Assembly (NCBI RefSeq): GCF_050496765.1
Contig: NZ_JBNWEO010000018.1
Location: forward strand, 1 to 64,000
Length of the DNA stretch: 64,000 nt
Direction of reading: 5' to 3'
Source: JAEVLT01 sp050496765
GTDB lineage: Bacteria; Bacillota; Bacilli; Bacillales; Cytobacillaceae
Shown: in pieces, positions 26,814-36,012 of the stretch
Numbering within the stretch: position 1 is the stretch's first letter
How the letters are laid out: each line of letters begins with the position of its first letter
The notes under the pieces: model-generated
Databases searched by the model: none
Told to the model about the DNA's origin: nothing
What the model saw: only the letters and a program-made list of their open reading frames with translations
Translations under genes and position numbers: made by a program

Positions 26814-26979
26814 TAAAAAACCTCCTTTAAGGTAAATCCTAAATTGAGAGTAGCAATTTAATGGAAAAAAGTAAACAAGAAGCGCTTTTTTGAAATCGTA
26901 TTAGTTTTCAATTGGCGGCTCCATTCACTATAATGAAATTGGTGAAAGCGAATACTTATTGTTTGGAGGAAAAATTGAC

Positions 26980-27383
26980 ATGAAAGTTTCTTATCATGGC
27001 CATTCTGTTGTTCGAATTCAAACAAGTGGGAAGACCATTATGATTGATCCGTTTATTTCCGGAAACGATTTAACCGATTTAAAAGTAGAAGAGGTTATGA
27101 AGGGAAAACGATCTACCATGCAGGGGACACAGCTTTATTCTCTGATATGAAGCTGATTGGAGAGCGGCATCCGATTGATATTGCCTTCCTGCCGATTGGT
27201 GACAATTTTACAATGGGGCCTGAAGATGCGGCTTATGCTGCTAAATTATTACAAGCAAAAACAGTTGTGCCGATTCACTATAACACGTTCCCGCCAATTA
27301 AACAGGATCCGCATGCGTTTGTCCAAATGCTGGAGGATGGAAATGGAAGAGTGCTTCAGGCGGGGGAAGAAATTGAAATTTAA
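26980..27383 (+). pseudogene. ytkL: UPF0173 metal-dependent hydrolase (ytkL), internally deleted
   Basis: The first 39 codons match YtkL (MKVSYHGHSVV...FISGNDLTDLKVEEV). From about 27093 the homology jumps to a later part of the protein in another frame (EGKTIYHAGDTALFSD onward), which then reads normally to the stop at 27383. Compared with the usual length of about 226 aa, roughly 90 codons are gone, including the HxHxDH metal-binding motif. The start and GGAGG site are intact. This is a recent-looking internal deletion with a frameshift. Confidence 0.88.
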
Positions 27384-27478
27384 TACTGTGGGCTCCGATC
27401 ATCGGAGAAAATAGACTTTTTTGTCTCTTCCAAGCATACAAATGAAACAAGCAGTTTTGGAGGAGGAGAGTGGAAGAA

Positions 27479-27724
27479 ATGAAAAGAAACAGGTATTTGC
27501 TTTGTCTATTGGCTTCTTTCTTCTTGCTTTATTATGCTGTGCCGCGCCTTTCGGTTACAGCTGAGGGTCCACAAGGTGTTTTTGCGCTTGCTTGGCTTGT
27601 TTTGGCACTTTTTGTGATTGCCGGAAACCTAACCGGTTTGCTTTATCATCCGAAACGACCTGCAAAAGCTGGCAGGCCGCAGTCCGAACGATTCAGAAAA
27701 AAAACCCGCTCCTATATGAGATAA
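27479..27724 (+). CDS. Small membrane protein, 81 aa
   Basis: Two hydrophobic segments (about residues 4-22 and 33-55) are followed by a very basic tail (RFRKKTRSYMR). AGGAGGAGAG precedes the start. Either the ATG at 27479 or the GTG at 27470 could be used. It occupies the place of small membrane genes near ytoI in Bacillus, but I cannot name it. A terminator follows. Confidence 0.65.
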   Translation: MKRNRYLLCLLASFFLLYYAVPRLSVTAEGPQGVFALAWLVLALFVIAGNLTGLLYHPKRPAKAGRPQSERFRKKTRSYMR

Positions 27725-27748
27725 AACACGACAGAATGACAAAATGGT

Positions 27749-27781
27749 ACTCCGCAGTTTTAATGCTTCGGAGTTTTTTTA
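27749..27781 (+). terminator. Terminator after the small membrane gene
   Basis: ACTCCG (27749-27754) pairs with CGGAGT (27769-27774) and is followed by seven T. Confidence 0.75.
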
Positions 27782-27787
27782 GGTATT

Positions 27788-27830
27788 AGTCGAGAACCCT
27801 CGTGACTTCAGTCATGGGTTGTTGACTCCC
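27788..27830 (+). mobile_element. Solo IS200/IS605-like end (putative omega-RNA 3' hairpin remnant)
   Basis: AACC/GGTT (27795-27798 with 27817-27820) encloses CGTGAC/GTCATG (27801-27806 with 27811-27816) around a TTCA loop, followed by GTTGACT. This hairpin with its TTGAC tail looks like the right end of TnpB-carrying IS200/IS605 elements, where it also forms the 3' scaffold of the omega RNA. No tnpA or tnpB frame is nearby, so it would be a remnant. The assignment is from memory of the motif. Confidence 0.45.
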
Positions 27831-27939
27831 CATATTCCTATCCTTTGAAAATGCCTCATTGAATCAAATCCTGTTAAACTTTATAATTGATTTAATAAAG
27901 AACAATGTCATCGGATTCTATTCATAAAGGGTGAAGGTC

Positions 27940-29259
27940 TTGGCTACAAAGCATGAACAAATTTTACAATATATTGATGAACTTCCGATTGGAGAAAAAA
28001 TATCGGTACGGCAAATCGCCAAGGCGATGAATGTGAGCGAGGGAACGGCTTACCGTGCAATCAAGGATGCAGAAAACAAAGGATATGTCAGCACGATTGA
28101 AAGAGTCGGCACCATTCGCATTGAACGAAAGAAAAAAGAAAACATTGAGAAGCTCACCTTTGCAGAAGTGGTAAACATTGTCGACGGCCAAGTTCTTGGG
28201 GGAAGGGCTGGACTACACAAAACATTAAACAAATTTGTCATTGGCGCGATGAAGCTGGAAGCAATGATGCGCTATACCGAAGCGGGCAACCTGCTAATTA
28301 TCGGCAATCGCACAAAGGCGCACGAGCTTGCCTTGAAAGCAGGGGCGGCAGTGTTGATTACCGGTGGATTTGATACAGAGGATGAAGTAAAAAAGCTCGC
28401 TGATACACTGCAACTGCCGATTATTTCAACCAGTTATGACACCTTCACGGTTGCAACGATGATCAACCGCGCAATTTATGATCAATTGATTAAAAAGGAG
28501 ATTATTTTAGTTGAAGATATTTTAACACCAATGGCTGAATCGTATTTTTTGCAAATTTCCGATCCTGCGGGAAAATGGCACGAATTAAACAGCGAGACAA
28601 AGCACAGCCGTTACCCGGTTGTCGATCATAATAAGAAGATCCAAGGAATCGTCACGGCAAAAGACATTGTTGGACATGACGAGGAAACCCCAATTGAAAA
28701 AATCATGACGAAAAATCCAATGACAGTCAATGGTAAAATGAGTGTGGCGTCTGCTGCCCATATGATGGTGTGGGAAGGCATTGAGCTTCTTCCGGTTGTC
28801 GATGATGCCAACAAACTTGAAGGAATTATCAGCAGGCAGGATGTTTTAAAAGCATTGCAAATGATTCAACGTCAGCCGCAGGTTGGCGAAACGATTGACG
28901 ACATTGTTACAAGCCAGCTAACCTTGTTAAATGGAAAAGCAAAAGGGGAAGATGTTTATTCCTGTGAGGTTACCCCGCAAATGACCAATCATATCGGGAC
29001 CATTTCCTACGGCGTTTTAACAACGATCGTGACGGAAGCGGCAAATCGGGTGTTGAAAGGATACAAAAAAGGCGATCTTGTTGTTGAAAACATAACAATT
29101 TATTTTATTAAACCGGTTCAAATTGAAAGTATTCTTGAGATTTATCCAAAAGTCTTGGATGTGGGCCGAAAGTTTGGAAAGGTAGACGTTGAAGTGTTTA
29201 ATGATGGGATTTTGGTAGGAAAAGCAATGATGATGTGCCAGCTGATTGACCGGAATTAA
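27940..29259 (+). CDS. ytoI: HTH-DRTGG-CBS-hotdog protein YtoI
   Basis: This 439-aa protein has an N-terminal helix-turn-helix (about 1-65, SEGTAYRAIKDAENKGYVST), a DRTGG domain (about 70-185), a CBS pair (about 190-310) and a C-terminal MaoC/thioesterase-like hotdog domain. The combination suggests a nucleotide-sensing regulator or enzyme, but the ligand is unknown. I chose the TTG at 27940 to give the family N-terminus ATKHEQILQYID. The GTG three codons upstream lies within the ribosome-binding site. Confidence 0.88.
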   Translation: MATKHEQILQYIDELPIGEKISVRQIAKAMNVSEGTAYRAIKDAENKGYVSTIERVGTIRIERKKKENIEKLTFAEVVNIVDGQVLGGRAGLHKTLNKFVIGAMKLEAMMRYTEAGNLLIIGNRTKAHELALKAGAAVLITGGFDTEDEVKKLADTLQLPIISTSYDTFTVATMINRAIYDQLIKKEIILVEDILTPMAESYFLQISDPAGKWHELNSETKHSRYPVVDHNKKIQGIVTAKDIVGHDEETPIEKIMTKNPMTVNGKMSVASAAHMMVWEGIELLPVVDDANKLEGIISRQDVLKALQMIQRQPQVGETIDDIVTSQLTLLNGKAKGEDVYSCEVTPQMTNHIGTISYGVLTTIVTEAANRVLKGYKKGDLVVENITIYFIKPVQIESILEIYPKVLDVGRKFGKVDVEVFNDGILVGKAMMMCQLIDRN

Positions 29260-29309
29260 CATTCTTCCATTTTGTAAAATACATAACACAATAGTGAAGG
29301 GAGACCTAT

Positions 29310-30248
29310 ATGAAAGACCAAATAGTCGAGACGATTCAAAAATATGAAACCATCATTATTCACCGCCATGTCAGGCCGGATCCAGATGCATACGGCTCCC
29401 AGGGGGGATTGGCCGAAATCATTAAAACTTCATATCCGCAAAAAAAGGTCTATACAGTCGGGCAGGAAGACCCATCATTGTATTTTATGCGCAGGATGGA
29501 TGTGATTGACGATTCGGTATACAATGGTGCGCTTGTAATCGTTTGTGATACTGCCAATCAGGAACGAATAAGTGACAGCCGCTATTCGCTGGGGGATCAA
29601 TTAATTAAAATTGACCATCATCCGAATGAAGATCCGTATGGCGATCTATTGTGGGTTGATACAAATGCAAGCTCGGTCAGCGAAATGATTTATGAATTCT
29701 ATTTGTTTGGCAAGGATAAAGGACTGAAAATGAGCGATGAAGCAGCCCGGCTCCTATATGGAGGAATTGTTGGCGATACCGGCAGATTTCTATTTCCAAG
29801 CACCACAGAAAAAACGTTTGCGTATGCCGGAGAATTAATTCATTATGATTTTTCGCGTACAGCGCTTTACGACAAACTGTATGAGCTGAAAGCCAGTATT
29901 GTAAAATTAAATGGCTACATACTGCAGAATTTTGATTTCCGTTCAAACGGAATTGCTTCGATGAGGATCACAAAACAGCTGCTGGAAGAATTTGAAGCGG
30001 TTCCTTCTGAAGCATCATTGCTTGTAGGAACACTGGGAAATGTAGCGGGAATGAAGGCATGGGTCTTTTTCATCGAGGAAGAGGATCAAATTCGTGTCCG
30101 CCTGCGGTCAAAAGGGCCGGTGATCAATGGTATAGCCAGGAAATTTAAGGGCGGAGGCCATCCTCTTGCAGCAGGGGCATCCATTCATTCTTGGGACGAG
30201 GCTGAAGCTGTGATAAAAGAATTGGAAAAGGTTTGTAACGAAGGGTAA
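29310..30248 (+). CDS. nrnA: Oligoribonuclease/pAp phosphatase NrnA
   Basis: This 312-aa DHH-DHHA1 protein degrades short RNA (nanoRNA) and dephosphorylates pAp to AMP. Motifs are HVRPDPDAYGSQ near the N-terminus, DHHPNEDPYG (DHH motif) in the middle and GGGHPLAAGA at the C-terminus. AAGGGAG precedes the start. It follows ytoI by about 50 bp and is convergent with ytrI. Confidence 0.94.
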   Translation: MKDQIVETIQKYETIIIHRHVRPDPDAYGSQGGLAEIIKTSYPQKKVYTVGQEDPSLYFMRRMDVIDDSVYNGALVIVCDTANQERISDSRYSLGDQLIKIDHHPNEDPYGDLLWVDTNASSVSEMIYEFYLFGKDKGLKMSDEAARLLYGGIVGDTGRFLFPSTTEKTFAYAGELIHYDFSRTALYDKLYELKASIVKLNGYILQNFDFRSNGIASMRITKQLLEEFEAVPSEASLLVGTLGNVAGMKAWVFFIEEEDQIRVRLRSKGPVINGIARKFKGGGHPLAAGASIHSWDEAEAVIKELEKVCNEG

Positions 30249-30262
30249 ACAGGAAAGTTGAA

Positions 30263-30296
30263 AGGGAAGGGGTTTGACGAATACCCTTCCCTTATT
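30263..30296. terminator. Hairpin between convergent nrnA and ytrI
   Basis: GGGAAGGG (30263-30270) pairs with CCCTTCCC (30284-30291). It ends one base before the ytrI stop codon. Confidence 0.65.
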
Positions 30297-30795
30297 TCTC
30301 GTATTGAAGCTCCAATTGAATCGAAATCGTTGTATAGATGACGATTTCTTTTATAACCAATTTGTACCTTTTTCCATTTATGCGAACAGGTTTGTTTTCA
30401 ATGATTTTTTTCAGGAGATCCTTACTTTTATAGACGGTATCCAAATCTTTAGCAACCATCATCTGCAAGTCTTCTTTAACGGAATCTTCCTCCACATACA
30501 CGCTGTAGGAATCAAGATCATATTTTTCTCCATTGGTGATTTTTACGTTGATTTTTTGCACGGTCAACTGCTCGATGTTCCGTTTGTTTGCTGCTTTATA
30601 TTCATCCTGCCATATCTTGATTTCATCGTTTAAATCGGTGATATGCTCTTGTTGTTCGCGAATCAGCTTTGTATGCTTTTCCTGCCAGACGCCGAACATG
30701 TACAAAAAAATCAACCAGCTGATTACACCGCCAATCGCTGCGCCTGCAAAAAAACGCTGCCATGAACGTTTTCGGTACAATGGCGGGATTCTCAT
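30292..30795 (-). CDS. ytrI: Sporulation membrane protein YtrI
   Basis: This 167-aa protein has one N-terminal membrane helix (about 15-36, FFAGAAIGGVISWLIFLYMF), a short coiled coil (about 38-70) and a soluble beta-rich domain. YtrI is required for efficient sporulation in B. subtilis and is made in the mother cell. It overlaps the ytrH stop by four bases, so the two form an operon. No catalytic residue is known. Confidence 0.88.
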   Translation of the reverse strand: MRIPPLYRKRSWQRFFAGAAIGGVISWLIFLYMFGVWQEKHTKLIREQQEHITDLNDEIKIWQDEYKAANKRNIEQLTVQKINVKITNGEKYDLDSYSVYVEEDSVKEDLQMMVAKDLDTVYKSKDLLKKIIENKPVRINGKRYKLVIKEIVIYTTISIQLELQYEK

Positions 30796-31130
30796 GATGA
30801 AATATGCTCCCCTGTCAGCCAGTCAATCAGCAATGCGCCCGTCTGTGCTCCCCCTAAAGCCGAGATAATCAAAAGCAGCTGTTTGACAATATCCTTTGTT
30901 TCTCCATCAAAAAGACCGCGCTCAAAACTGTAAACAGCATCGAATGTACCGCCGATAGCGGCGACAATGGCCCAGATTCTTAAAAGGGAGGACAAGCGGT
31001 GAATGGTTGTAAAGAGCGGCTGGCCTGTGAGAAAAGCAGCTATTCCCCCGATTAAAGAACCCCCAAGCAGTACGCCTAAAGCAATAAAATAACTTTCTAT
31101 GAATGACGGGAAAAAGCCAATCTCTTTCAT
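30792..31130 (-). CDS. ytrH: Sporulation membrane protein YtrH
   Basis: This 112-aa hydrophobic protein has about three membrane segments (IALGVLLGGSLIGGIAAFL, IWAIVAAIGG and LLLIISALGG). It matches YtrH, a sigma-E-controlled sporulation membrane protein. It is the first gene of the ytrHI operon and is divergent from dnaE. A CATATG...CATTTGAT arrangement at 31154-31180 on the minus strand is a weak sigma-E promoter candidate. Confidence 0.87.
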   Translation of the reverse strand: MKEIGFFPSFIESYFIALGVLLGGSLIGGIAAFLTGQPLFTTIHRLSSLLRIWAIVAAIGGTFDAVYSFERGLFDGETKDIVKQLLLIISALGGAQTGALLIDWLTGEHISS

Positions 31131-31283
31131 TTTCTAATCCCACCTTACCAAAAATCAAATGGCCTTTTTACCATCATATGGACAAACAGAGCCAATTATG
31201 TTAAATCAAAATGAGAACATATTTTCTTTTTTTGCCGAAAGGACTATAATAAATGAAGAACAAGTAGGTAAGGGAGTGACAGT

Positions 31284-34200
31284 ATGTCTTTTATTCACCT
31301 GCATGTATATAGTGCGTACAGTCTTTTATCGAGCACGATTTCGATTGAGCGCTTGATTGAAAATGCGAAAGCGATGCAGTTTCAAGCGCTTGCGCTGACA
31401 GACCGGAATGTGATGTACGGTGCGGTTGAGTTTTATAAATCGTGTAAAAAGAAAGGAATGAAACCGATTATCGGTTTAACGGCAGATATCTTGAGCGATC
31501 TTGATCATGCAGAAGCGTTTCCCCTTGTCTTGCTTGCGGAAAATGATAAAGGCTTTCAAAATCTGCTGAAAATTTCGAGTGCCATTCAAACAAAAGCGGA
31601 AAAAGGGATTCCCGAGAAATGGCTGAAGCATTATTCACAAGGGCTGATCGCTATCACCCCCGGCCTTGAAGGAGAAATTGAACAGCAGGTGCTGATGGAA
31701 AAAGAAATTGAAGCAAAAAACAGCATTCAAAAATGGCTGAACTTTTTTGGAAAAGAAAATTTTTACCTATCTATTCAACATCACAAGCTTCCTCAAGAAG
31801 AGCGAATTCGGCAAAAATTTGTTGAGTTCTCCCAAGAAATGAAAGTCTCCCTCGCGGCAACAAATCAAATTTATTATTTGAAACAAGAAGATGAGTTTGC
31901 GCATGAATGTCTGCTGGCAATCAAAAACGGTACGAAATTGCAAGATGAACAAAGGCAAAGACTTGGCAGCGATCAGTTTTATTTAAAATCAGCTTCTGAG
32001 ATGGCGGAGTGTCTGGCGGAATATCCGGATGCATTGGAAAATACCATTCGAATTGCAAACCGCTGCAATGTTCATATCGAACTCAACAAAAGCTATTTGC
32101 CGCGTTATCCCACCGAAAATGGAAAAGGGGCAGATGAATTTCTGGAAGAATTGTGTTTTAACGGTTTAAGAGGGCGCGTTCGGTTGCCGAATGACCAGTA
32201 TGTGAACCGATTGCACTATGAACTAAGCGTTATCAAACGCATGAAGTTTAGCGACTATTTTTTAATTGTCTGGGATTTCATTCGCTATGCCCGTGACAAC
32301 GGAATTTTAACAGGGCCGGGCAGGGGGTCGGCTGCCGGTTCTCTCGTTGCCTATGTCCTTGAAATAACCGATGTTGATCCGATTGAACACCAGCTGTTGT
32401 TTGAACGTTTTTTAAATCCAGAACGTATTTCGATGCCTGATATCGACACTGATTTCCCAGATAACAGGCGCGATGAGGTCATTGAATATGTGGCGAAAAA
32501 ATACGGGGAATTGCATGTTGCCCAAATTATCACCTTTGGTACGTTGGCAGCAAAGGCAGCTTTAAAAGATGTCGGCAGAGCCTTTGGACTGAATCCGAAG
32601 GAACTTGATCAGCTCTCAAAGCTGGTGCCTTCCCGCCTCGGAATCACCCTTTCCGCTGCGTTGAAGGAATCGGGCAAACTAAGGGCTTACATAGATGAAG
32701 ACCCTGTAAAAAGAAGCTTAATTGAAACAGCTTTAAAGCTGGAAGGGTTGCCGCGCCATACCTCTACACATGCAGCAGGAGTTGTCCTAAGTGAAAAACC
32801 ACTTGTTGAATTGATTCCGATTCAGTCGGGACACAGCAATGTATTTCTAACACAGTATTCAATGGAACATCTTGAAGAAATCGGCCTTTTGAAAATGGAT
32901 TTCCTTGGCTTACGGAATCTGTCATTGATGGATGCAGTATTGCGCTCAGTCTATCAAAAAACGGGAAAGAAGCTTAAGATTCGCTCCATCCCGCTAGATG
33001 ATCAAACAACGTTTGCCTTGTTATCCAATGGAGAAACGACAGGTGTGTTTCAGCTTGAATCTGAAGGTATGCGCAAAGTTTTAAAACAATTAAAACCATC
33101 AAGATTCGAAGACATTGTAGCGGTCAATGCACTCTATCGTCCGGGGCCGATGGAGAATATTCCGCTGTTTATTAACCGAAAACACGGACGTGAGCCGGTT
33201 GTCTATCCGCATCCCGATTTAAAGTCAATCCTAGAAAATACGTATGGCGTCATCGTCTACCAAGAGCAAATCATTCAAATTGCTTCGACGATGGCCGGGT
33301 TTACTCTTGGTGAAGCCGATTTGCTTCGGCGGGCGGTTTCGAAAAAGAAAAAAGACGTCCTCGAACAGGAAAGAAGGCATTTTCTTGCAGGTGCATTAAA
33401 AAAAGGTTACAGTGAAGCACTTGCCAATGAAGTATATGATTTAATCGTCCGTTTTGCCAACTATGGATTTAACCGCAGCCATGCAGTTGCCTACAGTTTG
33501 ATTGCTTATCAGCTTGCTTATTTAAAGGTTCACTATCCTCTTCATTTTATGGCAGCCCTGCTTACATCAGCCATTGGCAACGAAGAGAAAATTTCCCAGT
33601 ATATTCGGGAGTTAAAGCAACTGGACATTCGGATTCTTCCGCCGTCCATTAATGGGAGCGGCTTCTCTTTTCGTGTCGAAAACGATGGCATACGCTATAG
33701 CCTTGCTGCGATAAAAGGAATCGGTGCAGCGGCCTTGAAAGAAATTTTTCAAGCAAGAAATCGTAAAAAGTTTACCGATTTATTTGACTTTTGTATCCGA
33801 GTATCGACAAAGGCGGTGAATCGGAAAACCCTTGAAGCCCTCGTTCATTCAGGCAGTCTGGATGAATTTGGCGAAGATCGGGCTGTACTGCTGGCAAGCT
33901 TGGATGCCGCAATCGAGCATGCGCAATTAGTCAAACCGAATGATGCAACACAAGTCGATTTTTTTGCGGATGAAGGGTGGTTTCCTAAGCCTAAGTACAC
34001 CCAGGTTGACCCGATCTCCACGGAGGACAAACTATCTTTTGAAAAAGAAGTTCTCGGCCTCTATCTGAGTGATCATCCCATCTCGATTTTTGAAAAAGCC
34101 CTTAAGCAAAGCGGGGCAAAAGAATTGTTAACTCTATCCGGCCGAGGAACATCGGCTGCCGTTGGGGTCTATATTGCGTCAATGAAACGGATTCGGACAA

Positions 34201-34649
34201 AAAAAGGTGACTCAATGGCATTTCTCACCATCAGTGATTCAAGCGGCGAAATGCCTGCCGTCGTATTCCCGGACATCTATCGCAAACATCTAGTATTGCT
34301 CGATCAAGGAAGTAAAGTGGTGGTTGAGGGAAAAACGGACGAACGTGACGGCATCTTGCAATTCATTGTCCAAAAGGTGACACGTATAGAAGAGTGGCTG
34401 GAAGGAAAGAAAAATAAAGATTCGATTCTTTATTTACGAATTCCTATCGTGAGGCAAACGTCTGATCATTTAAAGCTTCTTCAAGAATGGTTTTTAAAAA
34501 ATCCCGGAAAGACAATGGTTGTGCTGCATTATGAAAGCGGCGGGAAGACCGTAAAACTTCCCAAGGAGTTTTCGATTGAGCCAAAAGAGCCGTTTCTACG
34601 GCAATTGAAGGATTTCCTTGGGGATGGCAATGTCATTCTTGCGGATTAG
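31284..34649 (+). CDS. dnaE: DNA polymerase III alpha subunit DnaE
   Basis: This 1121-aa replicative polymerase extends primers, mainly on the lagging strand in Bacillus alongside PolC. It begins with a PHP domain (FIHLHVYSAYSLL) and has the polymerase signatures GPGRGSAAGSLVAY and PDIDTDFPDNRR (around residues 340-395). A helix-hairpin-helix region and a C-terminal OB-fold (VGVYIASMKRIRTKKGDSMAFL) follow. The length is close to the B. subtilis protein. GGGAGTG precedes the ATG. Confidence 0.96.
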   Translation: MSFIHLHVYSAYSLLSSTISIERLIENAKAMQFQALALTDRNVMYGAVEFYKSCKKKGMKPIIGLTADILSDLDHAEAFPLVLLAENDKGFQNLLKISSAIQTKAEKGIPEKWLKHYSQGLIAITPGLEGEIEQQVLMEKEIEAKNSIQKWLNFFGKENFYLSIQHHKLPQEERIRQKFVEFSQEMKVSLAATNQIYYLKQEDEFAHECLLAIKNGTKLQDEQRQRLGSDQFYLKSASEMAECLAEYPDALENTIRIANRCNVHIELNKSYLPRYPTENGKGADEFLEELCFNGLRGRVRLPNDQYVNRLHYELSVIKRMKFSDYFLIVWDFIRYARDNGILTGPGRGSAAGSLVAYVLEITDVDPIEHQLLFERFLNPERISMPDIDTDFPDNRRDEVIEYVAKKYGELHVAQIITFGTLAAKAALKDVGRAFGLNPKELDQLSKLVPSRLGITLSAALKESGKLRAYIDEDPVKRSLIETALKLEGLPRHTSTHAAGVVLSEKPLVELIPIQSGHSNVFLTQYSMEHLEEIGLLKMDFLGLRNLSLMDAVLRSVYQKTGKKLKIRSIPLDDQTTFALLSNGETTGVFQLESEGMRKVLKQLKPSRFEDIVAVNALYRPGPMENIPLFINRKHGREPVVYPHPDLKSILENTYGVIVYQEQIIQIASTMAGFTLGEADLLRRAVSKKKKDVLEQERRHFLAGALKKGYSEALANEVYDLIVRFANYGFNRSHAVAYSLIAYQLAYLKVHYPLHFMAALLTSAIGNEEKISQYIRELKQLDIRILPPSINGSGFSFRVENDGIRYSLAAIKGIGAAALKEIFQARNRKKFTDLFDFCIRVSTKAVNRKTLEALVHSGSLDEFGEDRAVLLASLDAAIEHAQLVKPNDATQVDFFADEGWFPKPKYTQVDPISTEDKLSFEKEVLGLYLSDHPISIFEKALKQSGAKELLTLSGRGTSAAVGVYIASMKRIRTKKGDSMAFLTISDSSGEMPAVVFPDIYRKHLVLLDQGSKVVVEGKTDERDGILQFIVQKVTRIEEWLEGKKNKDSILYLRIPIVRQTSDHLKLLQEWFLKNPGKTMVVLHYESGGKTVKLPKEFSIEPKEPFLRQLKDFLGDGNVILAD

Positions 34650-34653
34650 TTCT

Positions 34654-34709
34654 TTAACAACTCGTATAGATATGTTATAGTGAGGTAGAGACTATCGTGG
34701 TCTGACCAC
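34654..34709 (+). promoter_or_regulatory. Malic enzyme promoter with GntR-type operator
   Basis: TTAACA (34654-34659), 16 bases, TATAGT (34676-34681) forms a sigma-A promoter. The perfect palindrome GTGGTCTGACCAC at 34697-34709 falls about +8 to +20 relative to the predicted start, a repressing position. TGGTC-N-GACCA is the type of site bound by FadR-subfamily GntR regulators, and such a gene is the second cistron here. Confidence 0.65.
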
Positions 34710-34765
34710 TTTTAGACAAAGAAAGAGAGCAGCTTCTTGTAAAAATTTGAAGGAGTGACGTTACC

Positions 34766-36004
34766 GTGACCTTGCGCGAAGAAGCATTGCACATGCACCG
34801 AATCAATAAGGGGAAACTGGAATCAAAATCGAAAGTACAAGTAAGAAACGCGAAAGATTTAAGTCTTGCATATTCACCAGGAGTAGCAGAACCGTGTAAG
34901 GATATTTATGAGAAACCTGAAAGGGTTTATGATTACACAATGAAAGGGAACATGGTGGCTGTCGTTTCAGACGGGACGGCTGTGCTCGGTCTCGGCAATA
35001 TTGGGCCTGAGGCAGCATTGCCTGTTATGGAAGGGAAAGCTGTCCTGTTTAAAAGCTTTGCCGGTGTAGATGCTTTTCCAATCTGCCTTAATACAACGGA
35101 CGTTGAGAAAATTATTGAAACAGTAAAGCTGCTCGAACCAACATTTGGCGGCGTCAACCTTGAAGATATCGCTGCGCCAAATTGTTTTGTCATTGAAGAA
35201 AGATTAAAGAAGGAAACAAACATACCTGTGTTTCATGATGACCAGCACGGAACTGCAATCGTAACCGTGGCAGGGCTTGTGAACGCTTTAAAACTGATCG
35301 GCAAAAAAATGACGGAGATTAAAGTTGTAGCCAATGGTGCTGGTGCGGCAGGAATCGCTATTATCAAACTTTTGTACAGCTATGGTGTAAGAGATATCAT
35401 CATGTGTGATACAAAAGGGGCAATTTATGAGGGAAGGCCCCAAGGTATGAACACGGTTAAAGAAGAAGTGGCGAAATTTACAAATCGTGACAATATGCAA
35501 GGCAAACTTGAAGATGTCATCAAGGGGGCCGATGTATTTATCGGTGTGTCGGTTGAAGGTGCCCTGACAAAGGAAATGGTTTCAACCATGAACCCGAATT
35601 CAATTATATTTGCGATGGCAAACCCGGTTCCAGAGATCATGCCGCAAATTGCAAAAGAGGCTGGGGCGAAAGTTGTTGGAACAGGCCGTTCCGATTTTTC
35701 GAATCAGGTGAATAATGTGCTTGCATTCCCTGGTATTTTCCGCGGTGCTCTTGATGTCCGCGCTACCCATATCAATGAGAAAATGAAAGTCGCAGCTGTT
35801 GAAGCCATTGCCAGCTTAATTCGTGAAGATGAACTTCATGCCGATTATGTCATTCCAGGACCTTTTGATCCCCGTGTTGCCCCAGCAGTTGCTGCTGCAG
35901 TTGCCAAAGCAGCAATGGAAACGGGCGTCGCAAGGATTAAAGTTGACCCGGAACAAGTAAAGGAAAAAACGAAAAAGCTCGCGATTATTGGTAAAAGTGA
36001 GTGA
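34766..36004 (+). CDS. ytsJ: NADP-type malic enzyme (YtsJ)
   Basis: This 412-aa enzyme decarboxylates malate to pyruvate with reduction of NAD(P). Family motifs include SLAYSPGVAEPC, VFHDDQHGTAIV and GAGAAGIAI (nucleotide binding). It is the short bacterial form without a phosphotransacetylase domain. YtsJ is the main NADPH-producing malic enzyme in B. subtilis. The GTG at 34766 follows AAGGAGTGACG. It is co-transcribed with a GntR regulator eight bases downstream and lies just upstream of accDA, linking NADPH supply with fatty-acid synthesis. Confidence 0.93.
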   Translation: MTLREEALHMHRINKGKLESKSKVQVRNAKDLSLAYSPGVAEPCKDIYEKPERVYDYTMKGNMVAVVSDGTAVLGLGNIGPEAALPVMEGKAVLFKSFAGVDAFPICLNTTDVEKIIETVKLLEPTFGGVNLEDIAAPNCFVIEERLKKETNIPVFHDDQHGTAIVTVAGLVNALKLIGKKMTEIKVVANGAGAAGIAIIKLLYSYGVRDIIMCDTKGAIYEGRPQGMNTVKEEVAKFTNRDNMQGKLEDVIKGADVFIGVSVEGALTKEMVSTMNPNSIIFAMANPVPEIMPQIAKEAGAKVVGTGRSDFSNQVNNVLAFPGIFRGALDVRATHINEKMKVAAVEAIASLIREDELHADYVIPGPFDPRVAPAVAAAVAKAAMETGVARIKVDPEQVKEKTKKLAIIGKSE

Positions 36005-36012
36005 TTCTTTAA

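Noticed and set aside
30274..30633. 119-codon plus-strand frame
   Set aside because: It is entirely antisense to ytrI, which has a clear family match and operon context.
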